Notes: generated by a model from the letters alone, not told the origin. A stretch of DNA of 64,000 nucleotides from Clostridiales bacterium (GCA_017561715.1 JAFZBN010000013.1:1-64000), one strand, 5' to 3'; positions 30,858 through 40,380 are shown, counted from the first letter of the stretch. Translations and numbers: made by a program.

Positions 30858-31556
30858 TCAGCCGCCTTTTACGATCTCGGCGTCAATGACACCGGAAAGT
30901 CCACAGATATAGTCAACGATCGCCTCACGGTTGATCTTCGAACGTGGGCGGACGGTCAGGATAACGGAGTAAACAGAAGAATCTTCCTTCTGACGTCCGG
31001 TGATCGCCAGGTTGCTGATCACCATTCGGTTGTTCTTGCAGTAACGCATTACGCCATTCAGCGCGTTCTTGTCGTTGTACTCCAGAAGGATCTGGAAGGC
31101 TTCGTTGTGCGTGATCTTGCTTCCCAGGATCGAAAACCATGTCTCTGCGATAAGCACCAGGATCGTTGCGAGGATTGCGCCCTCGTAGAACCCCGCACCG
31201 ACAGCAAGGCCGATGATACCGCAGGCCCAAAGACCCGCGGCCGTGGTAAGACCTTTGATACGGCGGTTATTAACGACAATGATCGTACCTCCGCCGATGA
31301 AACCGAGTCCGGATACGACCTGCGCGCCGAGTCTCGAAATGTCTGTCGGAAGCTTCATGTTGAGGTAAAGGTAAATGCCCGTCATCGACGCGATCGCGGC
31401 ACCGATGCAAACGAGAATATGCGTACGGAAGCCGGCCGGGCGGTTCTTATACGAACGCTCGATGCCGATCGCGGCTCCAAGCAGAACTGCCATGAACAGT
31501 CTGATGATGGTACTAAGCAGGGTGATGTCCCTTAATCCGTCAAAAATGCTCAGCAT
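30858..31556 (-). CDS. MgtC/SapB-family membrane protein
   Basis: A 232-residue protein with the MgtC plan: four or five membrane spans in the first 145 residues (LLGAAIGIERSYKNRPAGFRTH, the conserved RxxxxRxAGxRTH region; then GLGFIGGGTI) and a C-terminal ACT-like cytoplasmic domain. MgtC proteins are linked to survival at low magnesium and to control of ATP synthase and phosphate uptake in pathogens; no transport activity is established. GGAGGG precedes the ATG. It follows a second MgtC-like gene by 10 bases. Confidence 0.88.
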   Translation of the reverse strand: MLSIFDGLRDITLLSTIIRLFMAVLLGAAIGIERSYKNRPAGFRTHILVCIGAAIASMTGIYLYLNMKLPTDISRLGAQVVSGLGFIGGGTIIVVNNRRIKGLTTAAGLWACGIIGLAVGAGFYEGAILATILVLIAETWFSILGSKITHNEAFQILLEYNDKNALNGVMRYCKNNRMVISNLAITGRQKEDSSVYSVILTVRPRSKINREAIVDYICGLSGVIDAEIVKGG

Positions 31557-31566
31557 ATGCCCTCCG

Positions 31567-32292
31567 TTACGCTATCAGTTCGTGCAGGGAAATCACGCAC
31601 GGCAGCTCCGCGATCGAGGAGATCATCTCCGAGTGCGAGGATTTCTCTTTGCTCATTTTTATGGAAAAGATCGCCGACGGATAGTTGTTCTCATCAGGAT
31701 CTTCCGGATCGATGTCAAAGATATGCGCTCCCTGACCCTCGATCGTATTCTTTATCTTCTCAACGTCTTTCGTTGATTCAAACTTTACCGTGATGGTGAT
31801 ATTTCTAAGACGACGCTTGAAAAGCACTTCCAGGGGCTGCAGCACTTCCATGGAAAAAATGACCATGATGATCGCCGGGATCACGCACTCGTAAAAAGCC
31901 GCCGCCGAAGCGACACCCAGGACAGCCGCCGCAAAAAGTCCGATTGCCGATGTCAGGCCGCTTACCTGCTGGTGCCCGGAAGCAACGATCGTACCCGCTG
32001 CCAAAAAGCCGATACCGGCCAAAACCTGCGCTCCGAAACGCGAAGCGTCGAATTTCGAACCGACCTCGGCGACAACTTCCGCCCAGCCGGTACGCAGCAT
32101 TTCGTATTCGTAAAATGAGATTAGGAGAGTTAATGCCGATCCGATACTGATCAGCATGTATGTGCGAAGGCCTGCGTTACGCTCCTTCTTTTCGCGTCCG
32201 TATCCGATCAGGCCGCCCGAGAGCATTGCCAGGCAAAGTCGGAAAGCAACGGAGACGAAATTAAATTCTTTCAGATAGTTCCACGCACCCAT
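31567..32292 (-). CDS. MgtC/SapB-family membrane protein, second copy
   Basis: A 241-residue paralogue of the downstream MgtC-like protein. It has the conserved IGYGREKKERNAGLRTYML and GIGFLAAGTIV segments in the membrane part and an ACT-like tail (NITITVKFESTKDVEKIK). It is the first gene of the pair; ACGCTT-AAAAGCAC in its tail region is one of the window-wide octamers (31820). Divergent from the COG0523 GTPase gene, whose -10 TATAAT is at 32373-32378. Confidence 0.88.
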   Translation of the reverse strand: MGAWNYLKEFNFVSVAFRLCLAMLSGGLIGYGREKKERNAGLRTYMLISIGSALTLLISFYEYEMLRTGWAEVVAEVGSKFDASRFGAQVLAGIGFLAAGTIVASGHQQVSGLTSAIGLFAAAVLGVASAAAFYECVIPAIIMVIFSMEVLQPLEVLFKRRLRNITITVKFESTKDVEKIKNTIEGQGAHIFDIDPEDPDENNYPSAIFSIKMSKEKSSHSEMISSIAELPCVISLHELIA

Positions 32293-32414
32293 AAAGGTCC
32301 TGTAACTCTCTCTTTCCTTTTTTTACATACATGGATATTTTACCATGAAAGTCCTTCTTATTCCATCTGTGATATAATGTTCTCCGAAATCGAGACGAAA
32401 GAACGGATATAGCT

Positions 32415-33365
32415 ATGGAAGATTGTCTGGTATATTTTTTCACAGGGTTTCTCGACAGCGGCAAAACCTCCTTTATCCAGAGCTGGGTCGGCGACGGAAG
32501 CTTCCAGGACAAGAAGGTCCTGATCCTTCTGACCGAGGAAGGCGAAGTTGAACTTCCTCCGGAGGAAAAAGCACCGTGCAAGTCCCTGAACATCATCACC
32601 GCGGAGACCGATGAGGTCACGCGTGCTTTTACATACAATCTCGACGCGAAATACCACCCGGACGTAGTCCTGATCGAGTGGAACGGTTCCGTTTCCCCGG
32701 CAAAATTCTTCGACGAGGTCGATGTGCCGGATCGCTGGGCGCTCGCGGCCGCGATCACGATCGTCGATGCTTCCACCTACAACGACTATTACCGCAACAT
32801 GCAGACGCTTTTTGCGGATTACTACCGCTTCTGCGACAACGTTATCTTTAACCGCGTCGATCCGGAAGTCAATAACATACCTAAGCTTCGTGGTTCGGTA
32901 AAATCACTGAACCCCGCCATGAATCTGTCCTTTTTCGGAATGGACGGAAACATGATCGATATCGGGGAATATCTCCCCTACAATCTCGAAGACGACCCGT
33001 GTGTGATCGAGCCTGACGACTTCGGTCTTTTCTACACGGACGCGCTCGACAACGTCAAGCGCTATAACGGTAAACGCATCACCGTCACTGCCCAGGCCAT
33101 CCTCATGCGCGAGCACAGAAAGGAAGCTTTCGTGCTGCAGAGAAAGGCCTACACCTGCTGCGCCAACGATATCGGCGCCATCTCTCTGCTTTGTCTTTAC
33201 AAAGTAAGAGGAGGCTTTCCGGAAAATCAGTGGCTTTCGGTCACCGGCCGTATCGGATTCTTCCGTGACGACTCGCAGGGCACCCCGGTCGCGATCCCGT
33301 GTCTGCAGGTAGAAAACTTCCACATCACGGACGCCCCTGAAAACGACATCATTTATTTCAGCTAA
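32415..33365 (+). CDS. COG0523-type GTPase fused to a DUF1980/TIGR03943-like domain
   Basis: A 316-residue protein. The N-terminal half is a G3E-family GTPase with Walker A GFLDSGKTSF (residues about 11-20) and a NRVD guanine-binding-like motif (about 149), but it lacks the usual CxCC metal site. The C-terminal 110 residues contain RKAYTCCANDIGAISLL, matching the conserved cysteine pair of the DUF1980/TIGR03943 family, usually a separate protein beside zinc or other metal GTPases. This seems to be a fused metallochaperone. A weak ribosome site precedes the ATG. The next gene, 19 bases on, is a second, His-rich COG0523 GTPase. Confidence 0.75.
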   Translation: MEDCLVYFFTGFLDSGKTSFIQSWVGDGSFQDKKVLILLTEEGEVELPPEEKAPCKSLNIITAETDEVTRAFTYNLDAKYHPDVVLIEWNGSVSPAKFFDEVDVPDRWALAAAITIVDASTYNDYYRNMQTLFADYYRFCDNVIFNRVDPEVNNIPKLRGSVKSLNPAMNLSFFGMDGNMIDIGEYLPYNLEDDPCVIEPDDFGLFYTDALDNVKRYNGKRITVTAQAILMREHRKEAFVLQRKAYTCCANDIGAISLLCLYKVRGGFPENQWLSVTGRIGFFRDDSQGTPVAIPCLQVENFHITDAPENDIIYFS

Positions 33366-33384
33366 AAGAAAGAAGGAAACACGT

Positions 33385-34527
33385 ATGGCTACAAAAGTAG
33401 ATATCTTCTCCGGATTCTTAGGTGCCGGAAAGACAACACTCATCAAGAAACTCATCTCTGACGGCTATAACGGTCAGAAGCTCGTTCTCATCGAGAATGA
33501 ATTCGGTCAGATCGGTATCGACGGAGGATTCTTAAAGGAAGCCGGCATTGAGATCACCGAGATGAACTCCGGTTGCATCTGCTGCTCCCTCGTAGGCGAC
33601 TTCGGTACAGCTCTCAAGGAAGTCATCGACAAGTATTCTCCGGACCGCATCCTCATCGAGCCCTCCGGCGTCGGCAAGCTTTCTGACGTAGTCGCTGCCG
33701 TTGAGAAGGTCGAAGGCACCGAAGTATGCGGCACCGTTACCGTCATCGACGCGAGCAAGTGCAAGATCTACCTGAAAAACTTCAAGGAGTTCTACGAGAA
33801 CCAGATCAAATACGCAGGCACGATCATCCTGTCCAGAACAGGCAACATCGCGCAGGGCAAGCTCGACACGGCGATCGAACTGATCCGCGAGATCAACGAT
33901 CACTCCCAGATCATCACGACACCTTGGGAAAAGCTCTCTGGCGTACAGATCAGAGAAGCGATCGAGAATCCGCTCACCGCTGACGATATGGCTGCCGCTC
34001 TCCTCGAGGCGGAAGAGCATGCACACCATCATCACCACCATGATCATGATCACGACGAGCACGATCACGAACATGAGCACGAGCATCATCATGACCACGA
34101 TCACGATGAACATGAACATCACCATCACGACCATGAAGAGCATGAACACCATCATGATCACGAGCACGAGCATGAACACCACCACGACCATGGTCCGGAC
34201 TGCACATGCGGATGCCACGATCACGACCATGATCACGAAGGCCATCACCACGCTGACGAAGTCTTCGATTCCATCGGATTCGAGACATCCAAGTCCTTCT
34301 CCGAGGCAGCGATCAAGGCAGCTCTCGAAGAACTCGACAGCGGCGATTTCGGCATGATCCTCCGCGCCAAGGGTATCGTTTCCGGCGAGGACGGAAACTG
34401 GATCCACTTCGACTATGTACCGGGTGAAGCAGATGTCAGAACAGGCGCTGCCGACGTAACCGGTAAGCTCTGCGTCATCGGCTCCAAGGTAGACAAAGAA
34501 GCGCTGAAGGTGCTTTTCGGACTGTAA
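33385..34527 (+). CDS. His-rich CobW/COG0523-family metallochaperone GTPase
   Basis: A 380-residue G3E GTPase with Walker A GFLGAGKTT (about residue 10), the metal-binding motif GCICCSL (about 63) and a CobW_C-like domain at the end. Between them lies an exceptional run of about 80 residues (34018-34260) made almost only of His, Asp and Glu, with a small TCGCHDHD insert. Such runs bind zinc or nickel and are used for storage or delivery to client enzymes. The two genes probably form a metal-supply unit; loss or shortage of zinc is the usual inducer of this family. AGAAGGAAAC precedes the ATG. Confidence 0.9.
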   Translation: MATKVDIFSGFLGAGKTTLIKKLISDGYNGQKLVLIENEFGQIGIDGGFLKEAGIEITEMNSGCICCSLVGDFGTALKEVIDKYSPDRILIEPSGVGKLSDVVAAVEKVEGTEVCGTVTVIDASKCKIYLKNFKEFYENQIKYAGTIILSRTGNIAQGKLDTAIELIREINDHSQIITTPWEKLSGVQIREAIENPLTADDMAAALLEAEEHAHHHHHHDHDHDEHDHEHEHEHHHDHDHDEHEHHHHDHEEHEHHHDHEHEHEHHHDHGPDCTCGCHDHDHDHEGHHHADEVFDSIGFETSKSFSEAAIKAALEELDSGDFGMILRAKGIVSGEDGNWIHFDYVPGEADVRTGAADVTGKLCVIGSKVDKEALKVLFGL

Positions 34528-34585
34528 GAAGTTCGCCCGATCGACCGATACGATCTTCGCGAAACCTGCGCATCACGTCAAATGA

Positions 34586-34614
34586 AAAAGGCTGTCTCAA
34601 TGAGGCAGCCTTTT
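34586..34614. terminator. Bidirectional terminator after the COG0523 operon
   Basis: AAAAGGCTGTCTC and GAGGCAGCCTTTT pair with one mismatch. The minus-strand T-run could also end a transcript coming from the candidate RNA at 34653-34865. Confidence 0.8.
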
Positions 34615-34652
34615 CACATATAGGCGGAAATTAGTTATGGTCAGTCTTTTGA

Positions 34653-34865
34653 GATGGCAAATACCGCGTTGTATCCTCATTCACAAAAAACAACCCCAAC
34701 CTAGAAGGAGCCCCGCACACGGCGCTGATGAGTGACCACCGCACTACGAGCTAGAATTGGCACATTGCCATCACGCCTGATTCAAAAGCCAAAACACATA
34801 AGCACAGGGATATGCTTACCACACACACAGGCTTTTGCCTCATAACCCCGCAGTATTTGCCATCA
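34653..34865 (-). ncRNA. Candidate structured non-coding RNA
   Basis: GATGGCAAATACCGCG (34653-34668) and CGCAGTATTTGCCATC (34849-34864) form a 16-bp closing stem about 210 bases apart; the one irregular pair is a G-U wobble only if the minus strand is transcribed. Inside are a further 8-bp stem (34783-34790 with 34830-34837), capped by a 6-bp stem (34799-34804 with 34813-34818), and several shorter hairpins. On the minus strand, TTGCAT (34900-34895), 17 bases and TAATAT (34877-34872) place a start near 34865, exactly at the closing stem. No ORF is present. The type of RNA is unknown; 6S or raiA-like RNAs would have this size and shape. Confidence 0.55.
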
Positions 34866-35067
34866 CAAACCATATTACCATGCGTATTATGCGCATGCAA
34901 TGAGATTTTTCGAAAAAATATCAAATACTAAATCGGTTAAAACTAATTAACATTTTTGATTTCTCCCCTATGTACGCGCGCGTGTTTTCTTTTCGCTTTA
35001 TTTCTGATACACTACGTTGGTGTCAGAGTTTTTCTGACGTTTCATTTTCAGTATCAACGGGGATCTC

Positions 35068-36414
35068 ATGAGAAAGTTAACGACACGAGAAATTTCATTT
35101 AAGGACCATTTCACATATGGCAGTATTTTCCGTTTCGTCATGCCTACGATCCTGATGATGCTCTTCACTTCCATGTACGGCGTCGTCGACGGACTTTACG
35201 TCAACAACTATGTCGGAAAGCACGCGTTCGCCGCGGTTACCCTGATCACTCCGCTTCCGCTTCTCATCGGCGCATTTGCCTACATGATCGGTGGTGGCGG
35301 TGCCGCGATCATCGCGCAGGAACTCGCTCGTGGTGAGAAGAAAAAAGCGAGCCGCTACTTCACTTCCCTGACATGCGTTTCCATCATCGGCGCATTCATC
35401 CTGGCTTTCTTCGGAGAGATCCTTCTCGGGCCGATCGCGGAGCTCATGGGCGCGGACGAAGAGATGCTTCCGGTGTGCCTCAACTACGGCCGCATCCTTA
35501 TCTTCAGTATTCCTTTCTACGTTCTTCAGAACGTTTTCCAGAGTTTTCTTACCGCAGCAGAAAAACCGAAGATCGGTCTTGCGATCAACCTTTTCTCTGC
35601 CGCGGTCAACCTCTTTCTTGACTATATCTTCGTCGGTGTTCTGGACATGGGCGTTACCGGTGCCGCGCAGGCCACGGTCGTTTCTCAGGTGATCGGCGGT
35701 CTCCTTCCTTTCGTCTATATCATCGCGAGCAAGAGCTGCCCGCTTTCTTTCACCCGCCCCGAGTGGATCGGCGAGATCATGGGCAATGTCTTCGCCAACG
35801 GTGTTTCCGAGTTCGTCAGTGAGATCTTCCATCCTCTGGCGAGCGTCATGTACAACTACCGTCTCATGAAACTCGTCGGATTGAACGGCGTCGCCGCGTA
35901 CGGTGTCCTTATGAACGTCGGCTTCCTTTTCGGCGCGGTATTCCTTGGCTTTGCCGTCGGTGTCGCCCCGATCTTCAGTTACCAGTACGAAGTCAAAAAC
36001 TACGAGGAGCTGCATAAGACATTTAAGAAGAGTGCGATCTTCGTTGTCGTCATGGGCTTTGTCCTTTACGGCATCGCGCTCTGCATCGAAGGTCCTTTCG
36101 CCAAGCTCTTCTTCGGCAGCGACGAAGCGCTTCTGCATATGACCGAAGAAGGATTCGCGCTCCACAGTAAATCCTACATGGTCATGGGTCTTGCGGTATT
36201 CACCTCGGCCTTCTTCACCGCGCTCCACAACAGTAAGGTGTCCGCCCTGATCTCGTTCTTGAGAACGCTTCTTTTCGAAGTCCTGGCGATCATCATACTG
36301 CCGCATTTCTTCGAGCTCAACGGCATCTGGGCGGCCAGCCTCGTCGCCGAGATCCTGGCGCTTTTCGTAACGATCCTGCTTCTTGTCAGAAACCAAAAGC
36401 AGTATCACTACTGA
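35068..36414 (+). CDS. MATE-family efflux transporter
   Basis: A 448-residue protein with about 12 membrane spans in two six-helix halves, typical of the MATE/NorM family, which exports drugs and metabolites using a Na+ or H+ gradient. Recognisable segments are VMPTILMMLFTSMYGVVDGLYV and IGGGGAAIIAQELARGEKKKA. It is followed by a second MATE gene after about 60 bases, which contains an octamer copy (36421). The 200 bases before it are AT-rich and hold no clear gene. Confidence 0.9.
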   Translation: MRKLTTREISFKDHFTYGSIFRFVMPTILMMLFTSMYGVVDGLYVNNYVGKHAFAAVTLITPLPLLIGAFAYMIGGGGAAIIAQELARGEKKKASRYFTSLTCVSIIGAFILAFFGEILLGPIAELMGADEEMLPVCLNYGRILIFSIPFYVLQNVFQSFLTAAEKPKIGLAINLFSAAVNLFLDYIFVGVLDMGVTGAAQATVVSQVIGGLLPFVYIIASKSCPLSFTRPEWIGEIMGNVFANGVSEFVSEIFHPLASVMYNYRLMKLVGLNGVAAYGVLMNVGFLFGAVFLGFAVGVAPIFSYQYEVKNYEELHKTFKKSAIFVVVMGFVLYGIALCIEGPFAKLFFGSDEALLHMTEEGFALHSKSYMVMGLAVFTSAFFTALHNSKVSALISFLRTLLFEVLAIIILPHFFELNGIWAASLVAEILALFVTILLLVRNQKQYHY

Positions 36415-36472
36415 CGCTCGAAAAGCACTCTCACACGATACCAAAAGGAGCCGGCCCCGCATCAGTTCGCAC

Positions 36473-37864
36473 ATGAAGTTATTCAAAAAAGACGCGCATT
36501 TTTACAAGAAAGTTTTTGTCCTGGGATTCCCGATCGCACTGCAGACATTAGTCACAGTCGGCGTCGGCATGCTCGACAACATCATGCTCAACCACTACTC
36601 GCAGGACACCTTCTCCGCCGCTTCTTTGGCCAATGCCTATGTCCTTATTTTCCAGATCTTCTGCATGGGACTCGGCATGGGCGCGTCCGTTTTAGTCTCC
36701 CGCTACTACGGCATGAAAAAGGCCAACGACAATGTGCAAAAAGCAGACATCTCCCTCAAGCAGACCGTCTGCCTGATGCTCCGTCTGATGTTTCTTTTCG
36801 CGACGATATTCGCGCTCGGCGCGGCTTTCCTGCCAAGACTCATCATGACCACATACACGGGTAAAAAAGAACTCATCGAACTCGGTGCCACCTATCTTCG
36901 CTGGTCCACGCTGACGTTCTTTTTCCTTGGTCTTTCTCTGGTCATCGCCATCGTACTTCGAAGTGTCGGCCAGTCAAGGCTTCCGCTTTACGCCTCGATC
37001 GTCGCGCTTGTCGTGAACCTCACCGGAAACTACATCCTCATCTTCGGTCATTTCGGCGCGCCGAGAATGGGCATCGCGGGCGCCGCTCTCGCGACATTCC
37101 TCGCTCGTGTGATCGAGGCCCTGATCGACGTCGGATATCTGCTCATCTTCGATAAGAAGATCGGATTTAAACTCGTGCACATCTTCATGAAGACCAAAAC
37201 GCTCGTTGCCGAGTACTTCCGTGTCTGCATTCCGGTTCTCATAAGCGACGCGATCCTGGCCTTCGGAAGCAACGCCGTCACCATGGTCATCGGTCATCTG
37301 GGCGGTGACTTTGTCGCGGCAAATTCCATCACGACAGTCACCCAGCAGCTCAGCACCGTCCTCATCCAGGGCGTCTGCCAGGCAGGCGCGATCATCACGG
37401 GACAGTCCCTCGGAAAAGGCCGAAGAGAACAGGCCGAAGAACAGGGCTGGCTCTTCCTCGGCATGGGTCTTGCGCTGGGATTTTTGTCGGCGCTCCTCAT
37501 CTTCTTTACGAAGACTCCGGTCATTCTTTCCTATGGCGAAGAGACGACTGCCGAAGCCGTATCGATCGCGTATCAGCTCCTTAACGCGATCAGTCTGATC
37601 ATCATCTTCCAGGCGACAAACAGCATCATGACCAAGGGTGTCCTTCGTGGCGGCGGAGACACGAAAGTCCTGATGTTCGCGGATAACATTTTCCTTTGGG
37701 CAATGGCTCTTCCCTTGGGCATACTCGCCGGTTTCGTCTTCCACCTTCCGGCGTTTTGGATCTACTTTTTCCTGAAATCGGATCAGATCGCCAAGACGAT
37801 ATGGTGCGTCTGGCGCCTAAAAAGCAGGTGCTGGATCAAGAAGATATCTACGGGAAAGAACTGA
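36473..37864 (+). CDS. MATE-family efflux transporter, second gene
   Basis: A 464-residue MATE exporter, only distantly similar to the first. The start at 36473 (MKLFKKDAHFYKK) fits the family, with the first helix LGFPIALQTLVTVGVGMLDN near residue 17; an AGGAG 20 bases upstream is too far, so translation may be coupled to the previous gene. LGMGASVLVSRYYGMKKANDN and the two-fold repeat of six helices are visible. It is convergent with the lipoprotein gene, two bases from its stop. Confidence 0.88.
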   Translation: MKLFKKDAHFYKKVFVLGFPIALQTLVTVGVGMLDNIMLNHYSQDTFSAASLANAYVLIFQIFCMGLGMGASVLVSRYYGMKKANDNVQKADISLKQTVCLMLRLMFLFATIFALGAAFLPRLIMTTYTGKKELIELGATYLRWSTLTFFFLGLSLVIAIVLRSVGQSRLPLYASIVALVVNLTGNYILIFGHFGAPRMGIAGAALATFLARVIEALIDVGYLLIFDKKIGFKLVHIFMKTKTLVAEYFRVCIPVLISDAILAFGSNAVTMVIGHLGGDFVAANSITTVTQQLSTVLIQGVCQAGAIITGQSLGKGRREQAEEQGWLFLGMGLALGFLSALLIFFTKTPVILSYGEETTAEAVSIAYQLLNAISLIIIFQATNSIMTKGVLRGGGDTKVLMFADNIFLWAMALPLGILAGFVFHLPAFWIYFFLKSDQIAKTIWCVWRLKSRCWIKKISTGKN

Positions 37865-37865
37865 T

Positions 37866-39197
37866 TCAGCCTGCTTTTGCGGCTGTTGTCGCTGATGGTG
37901 CCGCGATCGGATTTCCGTGATCATCCGTTTCAAAAACTTCCGGCATCACGATCCGGATCTGCTGCGTCAGAAACGGCGTTCCGTCACTCGTCGTAACAGT
38001 AAGAGTGATCGTTGTCTCCTGCTCGAAAGGCACCTCCGGAACGAACGAGAATATGAATGTATCCGTCGAATCCGTCAGCACCATCTTCCCCTCGAAAAGC
38101 ACCTGTTCTTCTAAGTCGGTGAACTGATAGGAAAGCTCCAGGTCTTTGTAGAACTTAAGTGCTTTTCCCTCGTAGGAAATAAGCGTCGTATCCGTAAGAT
38201 ATTCCACGACGGGAAGTCCGTCCGCTCCGACCCAATGCGATGTGCTGAGCCAGGTGATCGGGTACGGGATCAGATCGTCGTCCGCGTAGATACCGACATT
38301 CGAGATGTAAACGAGATCTCCGTTCGTGTCGTAGACATGGCAGCAGATCTCACCTGCCGGAAGCGCCGCGCTCGGGCTCCAGGAGCACGCGATCCAGTCC
38401 GTGTTGTTCTTCATGAGGAAAGAATTGGAATAAAGAAGATTTCCGGCCGCGTCCGTGTACTCGTAGTTGATCTCTTTGTTGCTATAGGTATTCCATGTGT
38501 ACACATAAAGGCAGATCTTTCCGTCCGAGCTGTGGTAACCGCCCGTCTCCTGTCCTTTTGTGTCGACCCAGTACGCATCGTAGACCGAGATCGGAAGTTC
38601 GTTTTTACCGGTCGTGGATTCCTCCGGAGGGGCGATCAGGCCATCCGTCTGAGGAAACCCGAACAGTACATCCAGAAGATCTTCCGAGCCCGCCGAAGCA
38701 AAGACCCATTTCTCTTCTTTTACCAATTTCACCGTGATCGTCTTTGTTACGAAAGGCGCGGTATGAATGGCATCCGAGAGTTCTCCTGCGTCGGCAAAAG
38801 CACCGTCCGTTGTCGCGTTTTCCATGATCGCGGTTTCATCTCTGGTAGTGATCGTAATATCCAGGTCAGCCGATTGGGAGCCGATCCCGGTTACCTCGGC
38901 CTGGGCAGTGATCTTGTTGCACCATTCTTCAAATGCTTTTTCTCCGACATTATCGACCGCGGAATGAATAGCGTTTTCCGCCGCTTCGGAATCTTCAAAA
39001 TATGTCGGCATCCTTTTGGTATCCGCGATCTTCACGTACGCGAAAAAGTCGTCGATCATGTTATAGATCAACTTGATGTTGGCCTGGTTTTCATCTTCCG
39101 TGGGAGGCGATTCCCTAGGGCCGCAGGCACATGCGAGCCCTGCCAAAAGAACTATGACGCAGCCTAAGCCTGCTATTTTTGTCCCTGCGCGTTTCAT
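37866..39197 (-). CDS. Lipoprotein with Ig-like repeats, coupled to an HTH gene
   Basis: A 443-residue protein with signal peptide and lipobox LACAC near residue 24. The first 200 residues resemble a DUF5105/DUF4878-like all-alpha-beta lipoprotein module (NIKLIYNMIDDFFAYVKI onward). The rest looks like two or three beta-sandwich domains. The start overlaps the HTH gene's stop by four bases (ATGA), so the two are one transcript. Function unknown; the HTH partner may regulate the pair. It contains three octamer copies (38095, 38159, 38796). Confidence 0.7.
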   Translation of the reverse strand: MKRAGTKIAGLGCVIVLLAGLACACGPRESPPTEDENQANIKLIYNMIDDFFAYVKIADTKRMPTYFEDSEAAENAIHSAVDNVGEKAFEEWCNKITAQAEVTGIGSQSADLDITITTRDETAIMENATTDGAFADAGELSDAIHTAPFVTKTITVKLVKEEKWVFASAGSEDLLDVLFGFPQTDGLIAPPEESTTGKNELPISVYDAYWVDTKGQETGGYHSSDGKICLYVYTWNTYSNKEINYEYTDAAGNLLYSNSFLMKNNTDWIACSWSPSAALPAGEICCHVYDTNGDLVYISNVGIYADDDLIPYPITWLSTSHWVGADGLPVVEYLTDTTLISYEGKALKFYKDLELSYQFTDLEEQVLFEGKMVLTDSTDTFIFSFVPEVPFEQETTITLTVTTSDGTPFLTQQIRIVMPEVFETDDHGNPIAAPSATTAAKAG

Positions 39198-40285
39198 CGT
39201 CTTGACATCAGGCGGATCGCGTACATCTGCCAGACCTCTTCACTGATGAGGACGTATTCCTCAACCAGTTTGTGGTACATGGCTTCCGGATCTGCCACAT
39301 AAAAGTTCTTCCTTACCGAGTTACCGTTCGGATCTATGAAAGAAAGAACGATCCTGATATATCCGTTTTTGAAAAAGTACTTGTGTCCTGTCTCTTCGAT
39401 CTCGGCAAAATCCTTAAGCTCCTCCGGAAAGATCCATTTCTCGATCGGAACGGACGGAAGACGTACCGGGATGCTCTTGGTGGCATCCGGATTTCCTGCC
39501 GACGGCAGGTTGCTTCTCATGACCTGACGGCCTTCGTTGCTGAGCTGACGACGATAGGACGTTGCCTGCTGTTTCTTAAGATCCGCGAGCTCCGCGTATG
39601 TTTCCATCGGCGTGTACGGGTCTTCGTTTGCCTTCTTGGCAAGCTCGTTGATTCTTTCCGTGTACTTACCGTATTCCTCGGCAAAAGCTTTCTTGTCCTG
39701 CACGAGAAGTTCCACGGGGATAAGTTTCGTCTGCTTGGTAACAGAGAGGATGCTTCCCATGATGAGGTTGTCGAAATCCTCTTTATTGCACCATGTGCTG
39801 TCCTGCATGTCTTTTCCGAGCTGGATCGCGGCGACCTCTTTCCAGTTCGTATTTACTTCCTTACCGGCTCTTTTTCCGTCCGGAAGATAGATCTTATCGA
39901 TATGCGGAAGGATGTATCTGTTTACCCAGGATCTCGGCGCGTGCAGGATCTGGCAGATGTCCTGAACGGAGATCGTGTGCGTTGTCGAAAGCGCCTTGAT
40001 CGCTTCCGGCCAGGTGCGAAGCTGCTCCCAGCTCTGACGCGACGGCTTCAAAACCTCCTGTGAAGGCGCCTTTTCGCCGTCTTCCTGAGAATACGGGAAC
40101 CATTCTTTCGGATAAACACCGAGGAAGTCCGCCATCTTCTGGGCATCTTCTTCCTGTGGGATACGTGTTCCCTTCAGATAACGAGAAACCGAACACTCGG
40201 AAATACCCAGTTTCGCAGCCATCTGTTTCTGCGTCAGGTTCTTTTCGCGAAGTATCTCTTTGATATTCTCGTTTAATGCCAGCAT
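39194..40285 (-). CDS. XRE-family HTH protein with a long C-terminal domain
   Basis: A 363-residue protein. Residues about 3-65 are an XRE helix-turn-helix (NLTQKQMAAKLGISECSVSRYL). Residues about 95-150 look like a second winged-helix or HTH (TISVQDICQILHAPRSWVNRYI), and the last 120 residues are a beta-rich domain. I do not recognise the family as a whole. The start at 40285 is preferred because GGGAGG lies eight bases before it; an ATG six bases upstream is too close. It is divergent from guaA, and its stop overlaps the lipoprotein start. Confidence 0.75.
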   Translation of the reverse strand: MLALNENIKEILREKNLTQKQMAAKLGISECSVSRYLKGTRIPQEEDAQKMADFLGVYPKEWFPYSQEDGEKAPSQEVLKPSRQSWEQLRTWPEAIKALSTTHTISVQDICQILHAPRSWVNRYILPHIDKIYLPDGKRAGKEVNTNWKEVAAIQLGKDMQDSTWCNKEDFDNLIMGSILSVTKQTKLIPVELLVQDKKAFAEEYGKYTERINELAKKANEDPYTPMETYAELADLKKQQATSYRRQLSNEGRQVMRSNLPSAGNPDATKSIPVRLPSVPIEKWIFPEELKDFAEIEETGHKYFFKNGYIRIVLSFIDPNGNSVRKNFYVADPEAMYHKLVEEYVLISEEVWQMYAIRLMSRR

Positions 40286-40380
40286 GCGCATATCCTCCCA
40301 AAATAATCATCACGATTATATCAAAGATAAACTTTCCGTGTCGAAACTGAATCGGACATAAAATGAAACAATTAGTGAAC

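Noticed and set aside
34723-34760. CTGATGA sequence resembling a hammerhead ribozyme core on the plus strand
   Set aside because: The required GAAA and the flanking stems are absent; the region is better explained by the minus-strand fold.
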